64,000 bases of DNA, taken from contig JADJPY010000005.1 in NCBI GenBank assembly GCA_016713005.1, positions 62,001 through 126,000 of the forward strand. The letters are read 5' to 3'. The translations under genes and the position numbers were made by a program. Source of the DNA: Ramlibacter sp. GTDB lineage: Bacteria > Pseudomonadota > Gammaproteobacteria > Burkholderiales > Burkholderiaceae_C. Under the pieces are notes generated by a model that was not told the DNA's origin, did not search any database, and saw nothing but the letters and a program-made list of their open reading frames with translations. Positions 1 through 8,603 of the stretch are shown here, one piece after another. The first letter of the stretch is position 1; the number at the start of each line of letters is the position of its first letter.

Positions 1-1431
1 GTGGTGATTGACGTCGTGGGGGAACTGATCTCACGGCCCTACATCGAGATCACGCTAAACCTGCTGGCGCGTTTCGGCGTCGCTGTGCAGCGCGACGGCT
101 GGCAGCGCTTCACCATCCCTGCGGGAAGCCGGCTGCGCACGCCCGGCGAGATCCACGTCGAGGCCGACGCTTCGTCTGCTAGCTATTTCATAGCACTCGG
201 ATCAATAACGACGGGGGCTGGAGGCCAAAACGGCATAAAAATCCGTGGTGTCGGCACAGATTCCATCCAGGGCGACATCCGCTTCGTCGAGGCGGCCGTT
301 GCGATGGGCGCGCAGGTCAACAGCGGCCCCAACTGGCTGGAGGTCCGCCGCGGCGCCTGGCCCCTCAAGGCGCTGGACCTGGACTGCAACCACATCCCGG
401 ACGCCGCCATGACGCTGGCCGTGATGGCGTTGTACGCCGACGGCCCCAGCACGCTGCGCAACATCGCCAGCTGGCGCGTCAAGGAAACCGACCGGATCGC
501 CGCCATGGCCACGGAGTGCCGCAAGCTGGGCGCGGCCGTCGATGAGGGTCCGGACTGGCTGCGCGTCACGCCGCCCCGTCACTGGCAAGCCGCCAGCATC
601 CATACGTACGACGACCACCGTGTGGCCATGTGTTTTTCACTGGCCGCCTTCAACCCGGACAACGTGCCGGTCCGCATTGAAGACCCCCAGTGCGTGGCCA
701 AGACCTTCCCCGATTACTTCGAGACGCTGTTTTCCGTGACGCAGCCCGTCGCCGGCCGGGTGCCCGTGCTGTGCGTGGACGGGCCCACCGCCTCGGGCAA
801 GGGCACGCTGGCGGCGGCGCTGGCGCAACGGCTGGGCTACCACTATCTGGATTCAGGGGCGCTGTACCGCGTCACCGCCCTGGCCGCCCTGCGCACCGGT
901 CTTGCGCTGGACGCGGCGAACGAAGCCCCGATCGCTGAGCTGGCCCGGCGCCTGCCGGTGCGTTTTGAAGGCGAACGCGTGTTGCTGGCAGGCGAGGACG
1001 TCTCCGACGCCATCCGCAGCGAAGAAGGTGGCATGAACGCGTCGCGGGTTTCGGCGCTGCCGGCGGTGCGCACCGCGCTGGTGGCCCTGCAGCACGGCTT
1101 TTGCCGAGTCCCGGGCCTGGTGGCGGACGGGCGCGACATGGGCACCGTCATCTTTCCGCACGCCCCGCTGAAGGTGTACCTCACGGCCAGCGCCGCCAAA
1201 CGCGCCGAACGCCGCCATAAGCAGTTGATTTCAAAGGGTTTTCCGGCTATACTCGACGTTCTTCGCGCCGACCTGGAAGCGCGTGATGCGAGGGACTCGT
1301 CCCGCAGCGTCGCGCCCCTCATGCCGGCGCAGGATGCCCTGCTGCTGGACAACTCGGAGCTGACCATTGATGAATCGGTCAACCGGGTACTCGACTGGTG
1401 GCAAGGACGCCAGCCCTTCAAATCCGTTTGA
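1..1431 (+). CDS. aroA-cmk: Bifunctional EPSP synthase / cytidylate kinase (AroA-Cmk fusion), 5' end outside window
   Basis: Two enzymes are fused. The first ~245 visible residues are the C-terminal half of 3-phosphoshikimate 1-carboxyvinyltransferase (shikimate pathway), with the PDAAMTLAVMAL, WRVKETDRI and YDDHRVAMCFS motifs. From about residue 255 a complete cytidylate kinase follows, with P-loop DGPTASGKGT (about 260-268), the LDSGALYR substrate segment and VADGRDMGTVIFP, which makes CDP/dCDP. A stand-alone AroA is about 430 residues, so roughly 190 N-terminal residues lie upstream; the GTG at base 1 is internal. Cmk-rpsA-ihfB order is the usual proteobacterial one, and AroA-Cmk fusions are familiar in Comamonadaceae. 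Odd point: residues ~61-81, between YFIAL and the IRGVGTDSIQGD motif, are written by a copy of the dispersed repeat and are about five residues longer than the equivalent E. coli segment. Confidence 0.93.
   Translation: MVIDVVGELISRPYIEITLNLLARFGVAVQRDGWQRFTIPAGSRLRTPGEIHVEADASSASYFIALGSITTGAGGQNGIKIRGVGTDSIQGDIRFVEAAVAMGAQVNSGPNWLEVRRGAWPLKALDLDCNHIPDAAMTLAVMALYADGPSTLRNIASWRVKETDRIAAMATECRKLGAAVDEGPDWLRVTPPRHWQAASIHTYDDHRVAMCFSLAAFNPDNVPVRIEDPQCVAKTFPDYFETLFSVTQPVAGRVPVLCVDGPTASGKGTLAAALAQRLGYHYLDSGALYRVTALAALRTGLALDAANEAPIAELARRLPVRFEGERVLLAGEDVSDAIRSEEGGMNASRVSALPAVRTALVALQHGFCRVPGLVADGRDMGTVIFPHAPLKVYLTASAAKRAERRHKQLISKGFPAILDVLRADLEARDARDSSRSVAPLMPAQDALLLDNSELTIDESVNRVLDWWQGRQPFKSV
182..243 (+). 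repeat. Dispersed GCTAT/CGGGGGCT repeat, copy 1 (inside aroA)
   Basis: Palindrome GCTAT-TTC-ATAGC (182-194), 17 nt, CGGGGGCT, GGAGGCC, then an A-rich end. It is read in frame within the AroA part. The loop is 3 nt instead of the 7 nt of the other copies. Confidence 0.8.
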
Positions 1432-1538
1432 GTGGCTGGCAACGGCCCACACGGCCCCTCCCGCGCGTCAGCGCCCAGGCTGTGTGGATCTCCAACGAAC
1501 CGCGGCTTGTTGCCGCACACAAACGCCGTCCTCAGTCT

Positions 1539-1568
1539 TTGAAACCGCCGCAATGGTGCGGCTGTAAA
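1539..1568 (+). promoter_or_regulatory. Possible sigma-70 promoter before rpsA
   Basis: TTGAAA (1539-1544) and TGTAAA (1563-1568) are 18 nt apart, and a GC-rich inverted repeat (ccgc..gcgg) sits in the spacer. The rest of the 162-nt gap upstream of rpsA shows nothing else recognisable. This is a weak match only. Confidence 0.25.
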
Positions 1569-1593
1569 CCTGTGCGACGCGCAAGGAAACTCC

Positions 1594-3282
1594 ATGTCTG
1601 AATCTTTTGCCGCCCTGTTTGAAGAATCACTGCAACGCTCCGAGATGCGTTCGGGCGAAGTGATCACCGCCGAAGTGGTGCGCATCGACTACAACTTCGT
1701 GGTCGTCAACGCCGGCCTCAAGTCCGAGGCCTATGTGCCCATCGACGAATTCAAGAACGACAAGGGCGAGCTCGAAGTCCAGGTCGGCGACTTCGTCTCC
1801 GTGGCGATCGACGCCGTCGAAAACGGCTACGGCGACACCATCCTCTCGCGCGACAAGGCCAAACGCCTCGCTTCCTGGATGGCGCTCGAAAAAGCCCTGG
1901 AATCCGGCGAGTTCGTCACCGGCACGACCAGCGGCAAGGTCAAGGGCGGCCTGACGGTGCTGGTCAACGGCATCCGCGCCTTCCTGCCGGGCTCGCTGGT
2001 GGACACGCGCCCGACCAAGGACCTGACCCCGTACGAAAACAAGACCCTGGAATTCAAGGTCATCAAGCTGGACCGCAAGCGCAACAACGTGGTGCTGAGC
2101 CGCCGCGCCGTGGTGGAAGCCTCCATGGGCGAAGAGCGCGCCAAGCTGATGGAAACCCTGAAGGAAGGCTCCGTCGTGCGCGGCGTGGTCAAGAACATCA
2201 CCGAGTACGGTGCGTTCGTGGACCTGGGCGGCATCGACGGCCTGCTGCACATCACCGACATGGCCTGGCGCCGTGTCCGCCACCCGAGCGAAGTCGTTCA
2301 GGCCGGCCAGGAAATCACCGCCAAGATCCTCAAGTTCGACACCGAGAAGAACCGTGTCTCCCTGGGTCTCAAGCAGATGGGCGACGACCCGTGGATGGGC
2401 GTCTCGCGCCGCTATCCGCAAACCACCCGCATGTTCGGCAAGATCACAAACATCGCCGATTACGGCGCGTTTGTGGAACTCGAGCCCGGCATCGAAGGCC
2501 TGGTGCACGTCTCTGAAATGGACTGGACCAACAAGAACGTGGCTCCCAGCAAGATCGTGTCCCTGGGCGACGAAGTCGAGGTCATGGTCCTGGAGATCGA
2601 CGAAGACAAGCGCCGCATCAGCCTGGGCATGAAGCAGTGCAAGGCCAACCCGTGGCAGGAGTTCGCGCAGAACACCAAGCGCGGTGACCGCGTCAAGGGC
2701 CCGATCAAGTCGATCACCGATTTCGGCGTGTTCGTCGGTCTGGCTGCCGGCATCGACGGCCTGGTGCACCTGTCGGACCTGTCCTGGAACGAAGCCGGCG
2801 AAGCCGCCGTGCGCAACTACAAGAAGGGCCAGGAAGTCGAAGCCCTGGTGCTGGCCGTGGACGTGGACCGCGAGCGCATCAGCCTGGGCATCAAGCAGCT
2901 GGACTCCGACCCGTTTGCCACCTTCGTGTCGGTCAACGACAAGGGCCAGATCGTGACCGGCAAGGTCAAGACCGTGGACCCGCGTGGCGCCGAGATCGAC
3001 CTGGGCCAGGACATCACCGGCTACCTGCGTGCCTCCGAAATCAGCCGTGACCGCGTGGAAGACGCGCGCAACGTGCTCAAGGAAGGCGACGAAGTCACTG
3101 CCGTGGTGGTCAACGTGGATCGCAAGACCCGCAACATCCAGCTGTCGGTCAAGGCCAAGGACATGGCCGACGAGCAGGGTGCCATGGCCAACCTGAGCCA
3201 GCAGTCCTCGCGCGAGAACGCCGGCACCACCAGCCTGGGCGCCCTGCTGCGCGCCAAGCTGGACAACAACGAGTCGAAGTAA
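1594..3282 (+). CDS. rpsA: 30S ribosomal protein S1
   Basis: The 562-residue protein has six S1/OB repeats. Those in the second half show the VKNITEYGAFVDLGG-IDGLLHITD style of motif, repeated with spacing of about 85 residues. S1 binds mRNA on the 30S subunit and is needed to initiate translation of most mRNAs. Length and repeat number match the proteobacterial family (about 557-570). The start is supported by AAGGAA at 1583-1588, five bases before the ATG. It lies 162 nt after cmk, so it may have its own promoter as well as read-through. The basic C-terminal tail ending near residue 562 is typical. Confidence 0.97.
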   Translation: MSESFAALFEESLQRSEMRSGEVITAEVVRIDYNFVVVNAGLKSEAYVPIDEFKNDKGELEVQVGDFVSVAIDAVENGYGDTILSRDKAKRLASWMALEKALESGEFVTGTTSGKVKGGLTVLVNGIRAFLPGSLVDTRPTKDLTPYENKTLEFKVIKLDRKRNNVVLSRRAVVEASMGEERAKLMETLKEGSVVRGVVKNITEYGAFVDLGGIDGLLHITDMAWRRVRHPSEVVQAGQEITAKILKFDTEKNRVSLGLKQMGDDPWMGVSRRYPQTTRMFGKITNIADYGAFVELEPGIEGLVHVSEMDWTNKNVAPSKIVSLGDEVEVMVLEIDEDKRRISLGMKQCKANPWQEFAQNTKRGDRVKGPIKSITDFGVFVGLAAGIDGLVHLSDLSWNEAGEAAVRNYKKGQEVEALVLAVDVDRERISLGIKQLDSDPFATFVSVNDKGQIVTGKVKTVDPRGAEIDLGQDITGYLRASEISRDRVEDARNVLKEGDEVTAVVVNVDRKTRNIQLSVKAKDMADEQGAMANLSQQSSRENAGTTSLGALLRAKLDNNESK

Positions 3283-3357
3283 CGCTGGGCGGCTGCGGAC
3301 AGGGCGACCGGGCGCACAGCGCGTTGGTCGGTCTGTCCCGCACCGTCTTTCGAGTCC

Positions 3358-3669
3358 ATGACCCGATCCGACCTTGTCGAAGAACTGGCAGCCCGCTTCA
3401 GCCAGCTGACCCATCGCGACGCGGAGTACGCCGTCAAGGCGATCCTCGACGCCATGAGCGAAGCACTGGTGCGCGGACACCGGATCGAGATCCGCGGGTT
3501 CGGCAGCTTCTCGATCAACCGCCGGCCGCCCCGCATCGGGCGCAACCCGCGCTCGGGCGAGTCGGTGGCCATCCCCGAGAAGCGCGTCCCCCACTTCAAG
3601 CCGGGCAAGGCCCTGCGTGAAGCCGTGGACCGGCGCACCGACGAACTGCGTGCGGACAACAAGCTCTGA
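3358..3669 (+). CDS. ihfB: Integration host factor beta subunit
   Basis: The 103-residue protein belongs to the HU/IHF family. The DNA-binding arm region IEIRGFGSFSINRRPPRIGRNP... is clear, as is VPHFKPGKALRE. IHF-beta pairs with IHF-alpha (not in this window) to bend DNA. The N-terminus MTRSDLVEELAARF matches family starts, so the ATG at 3358 is chosen although no strong Shine-Dalgarno is visible. It follows rpsA by 75 nt, the conserved order. The C-terminus, after the PGK motif, carries about 15 extra charged residues compared with E. coli IhfB. Confidence 0.95.
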   Translation: MTRSDLVEELAARFSQLTHRDAEYAVKAILDAMSEALVRGHRIEIRGFGSFSINRRPPRIGRNPRSGESVAIPEKRVPHFKPGKALREAVDRRTDELRADNKL

Positions 3670-3723
3670 CCGGCCGGTGCCTGTGGGCGGCTGGATAGAA
3701 TCTCCCCGTCACGGAAGGGGACG

Positions 3724-4005
3724 ATGCGATACCTCCTGTGGCTGCTCAAGGCAGCCATTTTTTTTACCCTGTTTGCGTTCGCCCTGAACAACCAGGACGA
3801 CGTGACGGTGCATTTCTTCTTCGGCACAAGCTGGCAGGCTCCGTTGGTGCTGGTGGTGCTGGCCGCCTTCGCGCTGGGCCTGGTGGTCGGCGTGCTGGGC
3901 ATGCTGCCGCGCTGGTGGCGCCGGCGGCGTGCGGTGCGCCAGGATGCTGCGACGGGCGGCACAGGCACCCCGGGCGCCCCGGCGGAAGTGCAGCATGGAC
4001 TTTGA
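3724..4005 (+). CDS. lapA: LapA-domain inner-membrane protein
   Basis: This is a 93-residue protein with two hydrophobic segments (about 1-20 and 40-63) separated by the NNQDDVTVHFFFG loop, followed by a basic WWRRRRAVR stretch. That is the DUF1049/LapA arrangement. LapA works with LapB in envelope assembly and control of LpxC/LPS synthesis. The gene overlaps lapB by 11 nt. GGAAGGGGACG lies just before the start codon. Confidence 0.88.
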   Translation: MRYLLWLLKAAIFFTLFAFALNNQDDVTVHFFFGTSWQAPLVLVVLAAFALGLVVGVLGMLPRWWRRRRAVRQDAATGGTGTPGAPAEVQHGL

Positions 4006-5140
4006 CGTCTCCTGGCTGCTGCTGGGACTGCCTCTGGCGTTTGTCCTGGGCTGGCTGGCGTCGCGGCTTGACCTGCGCCAGCTGCGCCTGGAGAACCGCC
4101 AGACGCCCAAGGCCTATTTCAAGGGCCTGAACTTCCTGCTCAACGAGCAGCAAGACCAGGCCATTGATGCGTTCATCGAGGCCGTGCAGAGCGACCCCGA
4201 CACCTCCGAACTGCATTTCGCCCTGGGCAACCTGTTTCGCCGCCGCGGCGAGTACGACCGGGCGGTGCGCGTCCACGAGCACCTGCTCGCCCGCGGCGAC
4301 CTGGCGCGGCGCGACCGCGACCGTGCCCAGCACGCGCTGGCGCTGGACTTCCTCAAGGCCGGCCTTCTCGACCGGGCCGAGGAAGCACTTCGCAAGCTGG
4401 AGGCCACCGAATTCGAAGCCCCGGCCCGCCTGGCGCTGCTGGCCATCTACGAGCGGTCGCGCGATTGGGCGCAGGCGGCCGACGTGGCCCAGCGACTTGA
4501 GTCCTCGGGCCAGGGCAGCTTTGGAGGCCGCCAGGCCCACTACCTGTGCGAGCAGGCCGCGTCCTGCCCGGCTGAAGGCGACGGGAAGCAAGCGCTTGGC
4601 CTGCTGCAGGAGGCCCACCGGATTGCTCCGGATGCCGCACGCCCGCTGGTGGACCTGGCGAGCTGGCAACTCGCGCACGCCGACGCACAAGGGGCGTTTG
4701 CCACGCTGGTCGATCTGGAGCAACGCAACCCGGCCTCGTTCCCGCTTGCGGCGCCCCTGCTGGTGCAGGCTGCCCAGGCCAGCGGGCGCGACGCCGAGGC
4801 GCTGGCGCTGCTGAAGGCGCACTACGAGACTTCGGCCTCGCTTGACGTGCTGGAGGCACTGGCGCAACTGGACAGGACGGAGGGCGCCGCGCGCCAGTGG
4901 TACGTGCGCCACCTCGAGCGCGAGTCCTCACTGGTGGCCGCGGCGCGCTGGATCGCCGGCGAAAAACTCGAGCATGAGCAGTTCCATCCGCTCGTGCAGC
5001 GTGCGCTGGACCAGGCCGTGCGGCCGCTGACCCGATACCGTTGCGCTGCCTGCGGCTTCGAGGCCCGCCAGCATTTCTGGCAATGCCCTGGCTGCCAGGC
5101 CTGGGACAGTTACCCGGCCCGACGGACCGAAGAGCTGTGA
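3995..5140 (+). CDS. lapB: LPS assembly protein LapB (TPR plus rubredoxin-like domain)
   Basis: The protein has 381 residues. An N-terminal membrane anchor (WLLLGLPLAFVLGWLA) is followed by TPR helices through about residue 330. A C-terminal rubredoxin-type metal site, YRCAACGF...WQCPGCQAWDSY, carries two CxxC pairs. LapB (YciM) guides FtsH-mediated turnover of LpxC and couples LPS synthesis to export. The frame is open further upstream, but the ATG at 3995 gives the family N-terminus MDFDVSWLLLGLPLA and overlaps the lapA end. The neighbours rfaE1 and hldD also serve LPS. Confidence 0.93.
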   Translation: MDFDVSWLLLGLPLAFVLGWLASRLDLRQLRLENRQTPKAYFKGLNFLLNEQQDQAIDAFIEAVQSDPDTSELHFALGNLFRRRGEYDRAVRVHEHLLARGDLARRDRDRAQHALALDFLKAGLLDRAEEALRKLEATEFEAPARLALLAIYERSRDWAQAADVAQRLESSGQGSFGGRQAHYLCEQAASCPAEGDGKQALGLLQEAHRIAPDAARPLVDLASWQLAHADAQGAFATLVDLEQRNPASFPLAAPLLVQAAQASGRDAEALALLKAHYETSASLDVLEALAQLDRTEGAARQWYVRHLERESSLVAAARWIAGEKLEHEQFHPLVQRALDQAVRPLTRYRCAACGFEARQHFWQCPGCQAWDSYPARRTEEL

Positions 5141-5162
5141 CCCCTCCCGATCAAGGCCACCA

Positions 5163-6113
5163 ATGACCGACATCCCCATGAAAACCCGACTGGCCGGCGC
5201 CCGCGTGCTGGTGGTGGGCGACGCCATGCTGGACCGCTATGTGCATGGCAGCGTGGACCGCATCTCGCCCGAGGCGCCCGTGCCCGTGGTGCGCGTGACC
5301 CATGACGAGGACCGCATCGGCGCGGCGGCCAACGTGGCGCGCAACGTGGTGAGCCTTGGTGCGCGCGCCTCGCTGTTGACGGTGATCGGGGACGATGACG
5401 CCGGCCGCCGCCTGGAAGAGCTGGTGTCCGCCACCGGCATCGAGGCGCACTTCCGGCGCGACCCACGTCTCAAGACCACGCTGAAGATGCGCGTCATCGG
5501 CCGCCAGCAACAGCTGCTGCGACTGGATTTTGAGAGCCCGCCCGAGGGCGAGGTGCTGGCCGCCCAGCTGGATGCCTTTGGCGAACTCATGCCGGGTCAC
5601 CATGCGGTCCTGTTTTCGGACTATGGCAAGGGCGGCCTGGCGCACATGGCCGCCATGATTGCGGCGGCCCGTGCCGCCGGCAAGCCCGTGCTGGTGGACC
5701 CCAAGGGCGCCGACTATTCGCGCTACCGCCACGCCACGGTCATCACGCCCAACCGCAGCGAGCTGCAGCAGGTCGTGGGCGCCTGGCTGGACGAGGCCGA
5801 CCTGGCCCGGCGTGCCCAGGCGCTGCGCGCCGACCTTGCGCTGGATGCACTGCTGCTGACCCGAAGCGAGGAAGGCATGACCCTCTTTGATGCGCAGGGC
5901 TCGCTGCATGTCCCGGCCCAGGCCCGTGAGGTGTTTGACGTGACCGGCGCAGGTGACACGGTGATCGCCACCCTGGCGTCCTTTGTCGCTGCCGGCATGG
6001 AGCTGCGCGCGGCTCTGCCGGTTGCCAACCGCGCCGGCGGCATCGTCGTGGGTCGCTTCGGAACTGCCAGCGTCACGCTGGACGAGCTGTTCCCGCCAGG
6101 GCCTGCGGCATGA
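5163..6113 (+). CDS. rfaE1: D-glycero-beta-D-manno-heptose-7-phosphate kinase
   Basis: This PfkB/ribokinase-family kinase of 316 residues phosphorylates heptose 7-phosphate at C1 on the way to ADP-heptose for the LPS inner core. Visible motifs are VVGDAMLDRY with RISPEAPVPVV near the N-terminus, and DVTGAGDTVIATLA near residues 258-270 with the catalytic Asp. Only the kinase domain is present; the adenylyltransferase half (RfaE2/HldE C-terminal) is missing, so that activity must be encoded elsewhere. ATG at 5163 and ATG at 5178 are both possible. The stop overlaps the hldD start by 4 nt (ATGA). Confidence 0.93.
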   Translation: MTDIPMKTRLAGARVLVVGDAMLDRYVHGSVDRISPEAPVPVVRVTHDEDRIGAAANVARNVVSLGARASLLTVIGDDDAGRRLEELVSATGIEAHFRRDPRLKTTLKMRVIGRQQQLLRLDFESPPEGEVLAAQLDAFGELMPGHHAVLFSDYGKGGLAHMAAMIAAARAAGKPVLVDPKGADYSRYRHATVITPNRSELQQVVGAWLDEADLARRAQALRADLALDALLLTRSEEGMTLFDAQGSLHVPAQAREVFDVTGAGDTVIATLASFVAAGMELRAALPVANRAGGIVVGRFGTASVTLDELFPPGPAA

Positions 6114-7117
6114 CGCGCGTCGTCGTCACGGGTGCGGCCGGCTTCATTGGCAGCAACCTGCTGCACGGGCTGAACGCCCGCGGTGTGGACGACATCATTG
6201 CCGTGGACGACCTGCGCGACGGCACCAAATTTGCCAACCTGGCAGAAGCCCGCATTGCCGACTACGTGGACATGGACCGCTTCTATGACGCGTTTGCAGC
6301 CGGTGCGTTCGGGCGGGTGGACGCCGTCCTTCACCAGGGCGCCTGCAGCGACACCATGGAAACGGACGGCCGCTACATGATGGAGAACAACTACACGCTG
6401 TCGTGCAGGCTGCAGCAGGCGTGTCAGGCGCAGGGCACCCGGCTGCTCTACGCCTCGTCGGCAGCGGTGTACGGGCAGTCCGGCGGCTTCACGGAAACGC
6501 CCGCGCACGAACAGCCACTCAATGTCTACGGCTACAGCAAGCTGCTGTTCGACCAGCGCCTGCGGCGCACGCTGGGGCCTTCGCTGCAGGGCGCAGGCAG
6601 CCAGACGGTTGGGTTGCGCTACTTCAATGTCTACGGTCCACGCGAGCAGCACAAGGGGCGCATGGCCAGTGTGGCATTTCACCAGTTCCACCAGTTCCGC
6701 AACGACGGCCAGGTCCGGCTGTTTGGCGAATACGGCGGGTATGGCGCCGGCGAGCAGGCGCGGGATTTCGTGTTCGTCGAGGACGTCGTGGCCATCAACC
6801 TGTGGTTGCTGGACCATCCGCAGGTCTGCGGCATCTTCAACGTGGGCAGCGGGCGCGCGCAGCCCTTCAACGACGTGGCGCTGGCCGTGGTGAACAGCCT
6901 GCGGGCAGCCCAGGGCAAGCCCGCCCTGGGCCTGGCGGATGCCGTGGCGCAGCAGTTGATTGGGTACACACCCTTCCCCGACGCCCTGCACGGCAAATAC
7001 CAGTGCCACACCCAGGCCGACCTGGCTGCGCTGCGGGCGGCGGGCTGCGATCACGCGTTCGCCGATGTGGCCACTGGCGTCGCCAGGTACATGAGCTGGC
7101 TGGAAAATAAGGGTTAA
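6110..7117 (+). CDS. hldD: ADP-L-glycero-D-manno-heptose 6-epimerase
   Basis: This 335-residue extended SDR epimerase makes ADP-L-glycero-D-manno-heptose for the LPS core. It has the NAD(P)-binding VVTGAAGFIGSNLL at the N-terminus, the ASSAAVYG segment, the YGYSK catalytic Tyr/Lys, and the family motif LRYFNVYGPREQHKGRMASV. It is translationally coupled to rfaE1 (4-nt overlap), forming a heptose pair. Length matches the family (about 310-335). Confidence 0.96.
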   Translation: MTRVVVTGAAGFIGSNLLHGLNARGVDDIIAVDDLRDGTKFANLAEARIADYVDMDRFYDAFAAGAFGRVDAVLHQGACSDTMETDGRYMMENNYTLSCRLQQACQAQGTRLLYASSAAVYGQSGGFTETPAHEQPLNVYGYSKLLFDQRLRRTLGPSLQGAGSQTVGLRYFNVYGPREQHKGRMASVAFHQFHQFRNDGQVRLFGEYGGYGAGEQARDFVFVEDVVAINLWLLDHPQVCGIFNVGSGRAQPFNDVALAVVNSLRAAQGKPALGLADAVAQQLIGYTPFPDALHGKYQCHTQADLAALRAAGCDHAFADVATGVARYMSWLENKG

Positions 7118-7235
7118 CACCAGTTTGCTGGTCGTGCGGCGGTCAACGACCCCACCGCCCCCCCCGTTAATGTGAAGCTGCGGTGAAGAGCTTGCGCGGC
7201 CGAACCCCAAAACCATCCCTCGAGGAGAACCATCC

Positions 7236-7949
7236 ATGCTGAAGAAGATCCTGGCCGTGCTGGCCGTGCTGTACGCCGCGGCCACGTTTGCCGCGGTTGA
7301 CGTGAACAAGGCCACCGCCGCCGAACTCGATGCGATCAAGGGCATTGGGCCGGCGATCTCCGGCAAGATCCTGGACGAGCGCAAGAAGGGCAATTTCAAG
7401 GACTGGAACGACTTCGTCGAGCGCGTCAAGGGCGTCGGAGAAGGCAACGCCGCCAAGTTCTCCGCCGAAGGCCTGACGGTCAATGGCGCTGCGTTCAAGG
7501 GTGCATCCGCCGCCCCGGCCGCCGCCAAGAAGGACGACAAGCCTGCCGCCAAGGCCGAAGAGAAAAAGGCCGACGCCAAGCCCGCGGCAGCCGCTGCACC
7601 GGCTTCTGCCGCCAAGCCCGCCGCGGCTGCGGCTCCGGCAGCCGCCGCCCCTGCCTCTGCCCCGGCCAAGGCCGAGAAGAAGGACCCGAAGGCTGAAGCC
7701 AAGATGAAGGCCGACGAAGCCAAGGCCAAGAAGGAAGCCGACAAGAAGGCGAAGGAAGAAGCCAAGGCCAAGGCCGCCGCCGAGAAGAAGGCCAAGGCCG
7801 AAGCGGACAAGAAAGCCAAGGAAGAAGCCAAGGCCAAGAAGAACGCGGACGCGAAGGCCAAGGATGACAAGAAGGCTGACGCCAAGCCGGCCGCCGCTGC
7901 CAGCGCAGCCAAGCCTGCCGCCAGCGCTGCTTCCGGCGCCAAGAAGTAA
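7236..7949 (+). CDS. ComEA-like helix-hairpin-helix protein with long Ala/Lys-rich tail
   Basis: Residues 1-19 form a signal peptide (MLKKILAVLAVLYAAATFA). Residues ~20-85 are a ComEA-type helix-hairpin-helix domain (VDVNKATAAELDAIKGIGPAISGKILDERKKGNF), a fold that binds DNA without sequence specificity. Residues ~90-237 are almost only Ala, Lys, Glu, Asp and Pro. Typical ComEA-like proteins in this group stop near 100 residues. The tail resembles histone H1-like or TolA-like low-complexity segments. GAGGAGAA precedes the ATG, and a strong terminator follows, so the gene appears monocistronic. A role in DNA uptake or envelope DNA binding is inferred from the domain only. Confidence 0.8.
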   Translation: MLKKILAVLAVLYAAATFAAVDVNKATAAELDAIKGIGPAISGKILDERKKGNFKDWNDFVERVKGVGEGNAAKFSAEGLTVNGAAFKGASAAPAAAKKDDKPAAKAEEKKADAKPAAAAAPASAAKPAAAAAPAAAAPASAPAKAEKKDPKAEAKMKADEAKAKKEADKKAKEEAKAKAAAEKKAKAEADKKAKEEAKAKKNADAKAKDDKKADAKPAAAASAAKPAASAASGAKK

Positions 7950-7973
7950 GGCCTGCGGCCCCGCTTCCTGCAA

Positions 7974-7996
7974 AACCCGCTTCGGCGGGTTTTTTC
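7974..7996 (+). terminator. Rho-independent terminator after the ComEA-like gene
   Basis: AACCCGC, loop TTCG, GCGGGTT, followed by a T tract ending at 7996, 25 nt after the stop codon. Confidence 0.9.
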
Positions 7997-8055
7997 ATGC
8001 CAAATTGGCCTGTAGCCCCCGTCCAGTCTTTCTGGTCTGCTATTAAAAGAATAGC
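7992..8055 (-). repeat. Dispersed repeat, copy 2 (after terminator)
   Basis: Inverted orientation. The palindrome GCTATTAAAAGAATAGC is at 8039-8055, and the AGCCCCCG block lies 17 nt away on its left. The A-tract end of the element coincides with the T run of the upstream terminator. Confidence 0.8.
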
Positions 8056-8069
8056 AATCCAGCCAGGAT

Positions 8070-8603
8070 TCAGACCAGGGCGATCAGGTCGGTCACCCCC
8101 ACATCCACCCCCGCCTGGGCCAGCAAGGTGGTGACCTGCCCACGGTGGTGCGCCTGGTGGTTGAAGAAGTGCGTCATGGCCTGCCACATGGGGTGGGCAC
8201 GCTGCACACCCTTCGTGTTGGTGTAGCGCATGGTGCGCAGTGCGAAGTCCGCCGGCATGTCCGCCACCCAGGCTTCGATCGCGGCGTCCAGCCGGTCACG
8301 TCGCGCCTTGAGCGCGGGCCAGTCTGCCTCAATCACCGTGGCGTAGCTGGCTCCCGTGGGCAGATCCAGCACGCCACCTCCCAGCGACGCGAACGTGACG
8401 CCCTGCGACGCAAATCGCTGCAGCCACATCGCATCCCCCCACACCAGGTGGTTGAGCGTGGCATGGACGGAGCCGAAGAAGGCGCCGCGATCACGCCGGC
8501 GCTCCTCGTCCGGCAGTGACTCGCACGCGGCGTACAGACGCTGGTTGAACCAGCGGTTGTAGCGGGCCAGAAAACGGTAGTTTTCAGTGAAGGCGCTGTT
8601 CAT
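8070..8603 (-). CDS. DinB-family protein
   Basis: The 177-residue product belongs to the DinB/YfiT four-helix metal-binding superfamily. It starts MNSAFTENYRFLARYNRWFNQRL, contains HATLNHLVWGD, and ends with the metal-ligand motif FFNHQAHHRGQ. Family members are thiol-dependent transferases or uncharacterised stress proteins; the substrate cannot be told from sequence. ATG at 8603 is preferred, with an in-frame ATG at 8612 as alternative. It overlaps the 3' end of the preceding small gene by about 20 nt, so it is probably the last gene of the long minus-strand unit that includes the 5-oxoprolinase. Confidence 0.85.
   Translation of the reverse strand: MNSAFTENYRFLARYNRWFNQRLYAACESLPDEERRRDRGAFFGSVHATLNHLVWGDAMWLQRFASQGVTFASLGGGVLDLPTGASYATVIEADWPALKARRDRLDAAIEAWVADMPADFALRTMRYTNTKGVQRAHPMWQAMTHFFNHQAHHRGQVTTLLAQAGVDVGVTDLIALV

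Noticed and set aside
7500..7940. Ala/Lys-rich stretch considered as a DNA tandem repeat
   Set aside because: Repeated GCC and AAG codons give low complexity, but there is no constant repeat unit; it is protein composition bias.
5723..7942. A 739-codon minus-strand open frame across rfaE1, hldD and the ComEA-like gene
   Set aside because: It spans three recognised plus-strand genes, and its Ala/Leu/Ser-rich start is the antisense of the Ala/Lys tail.
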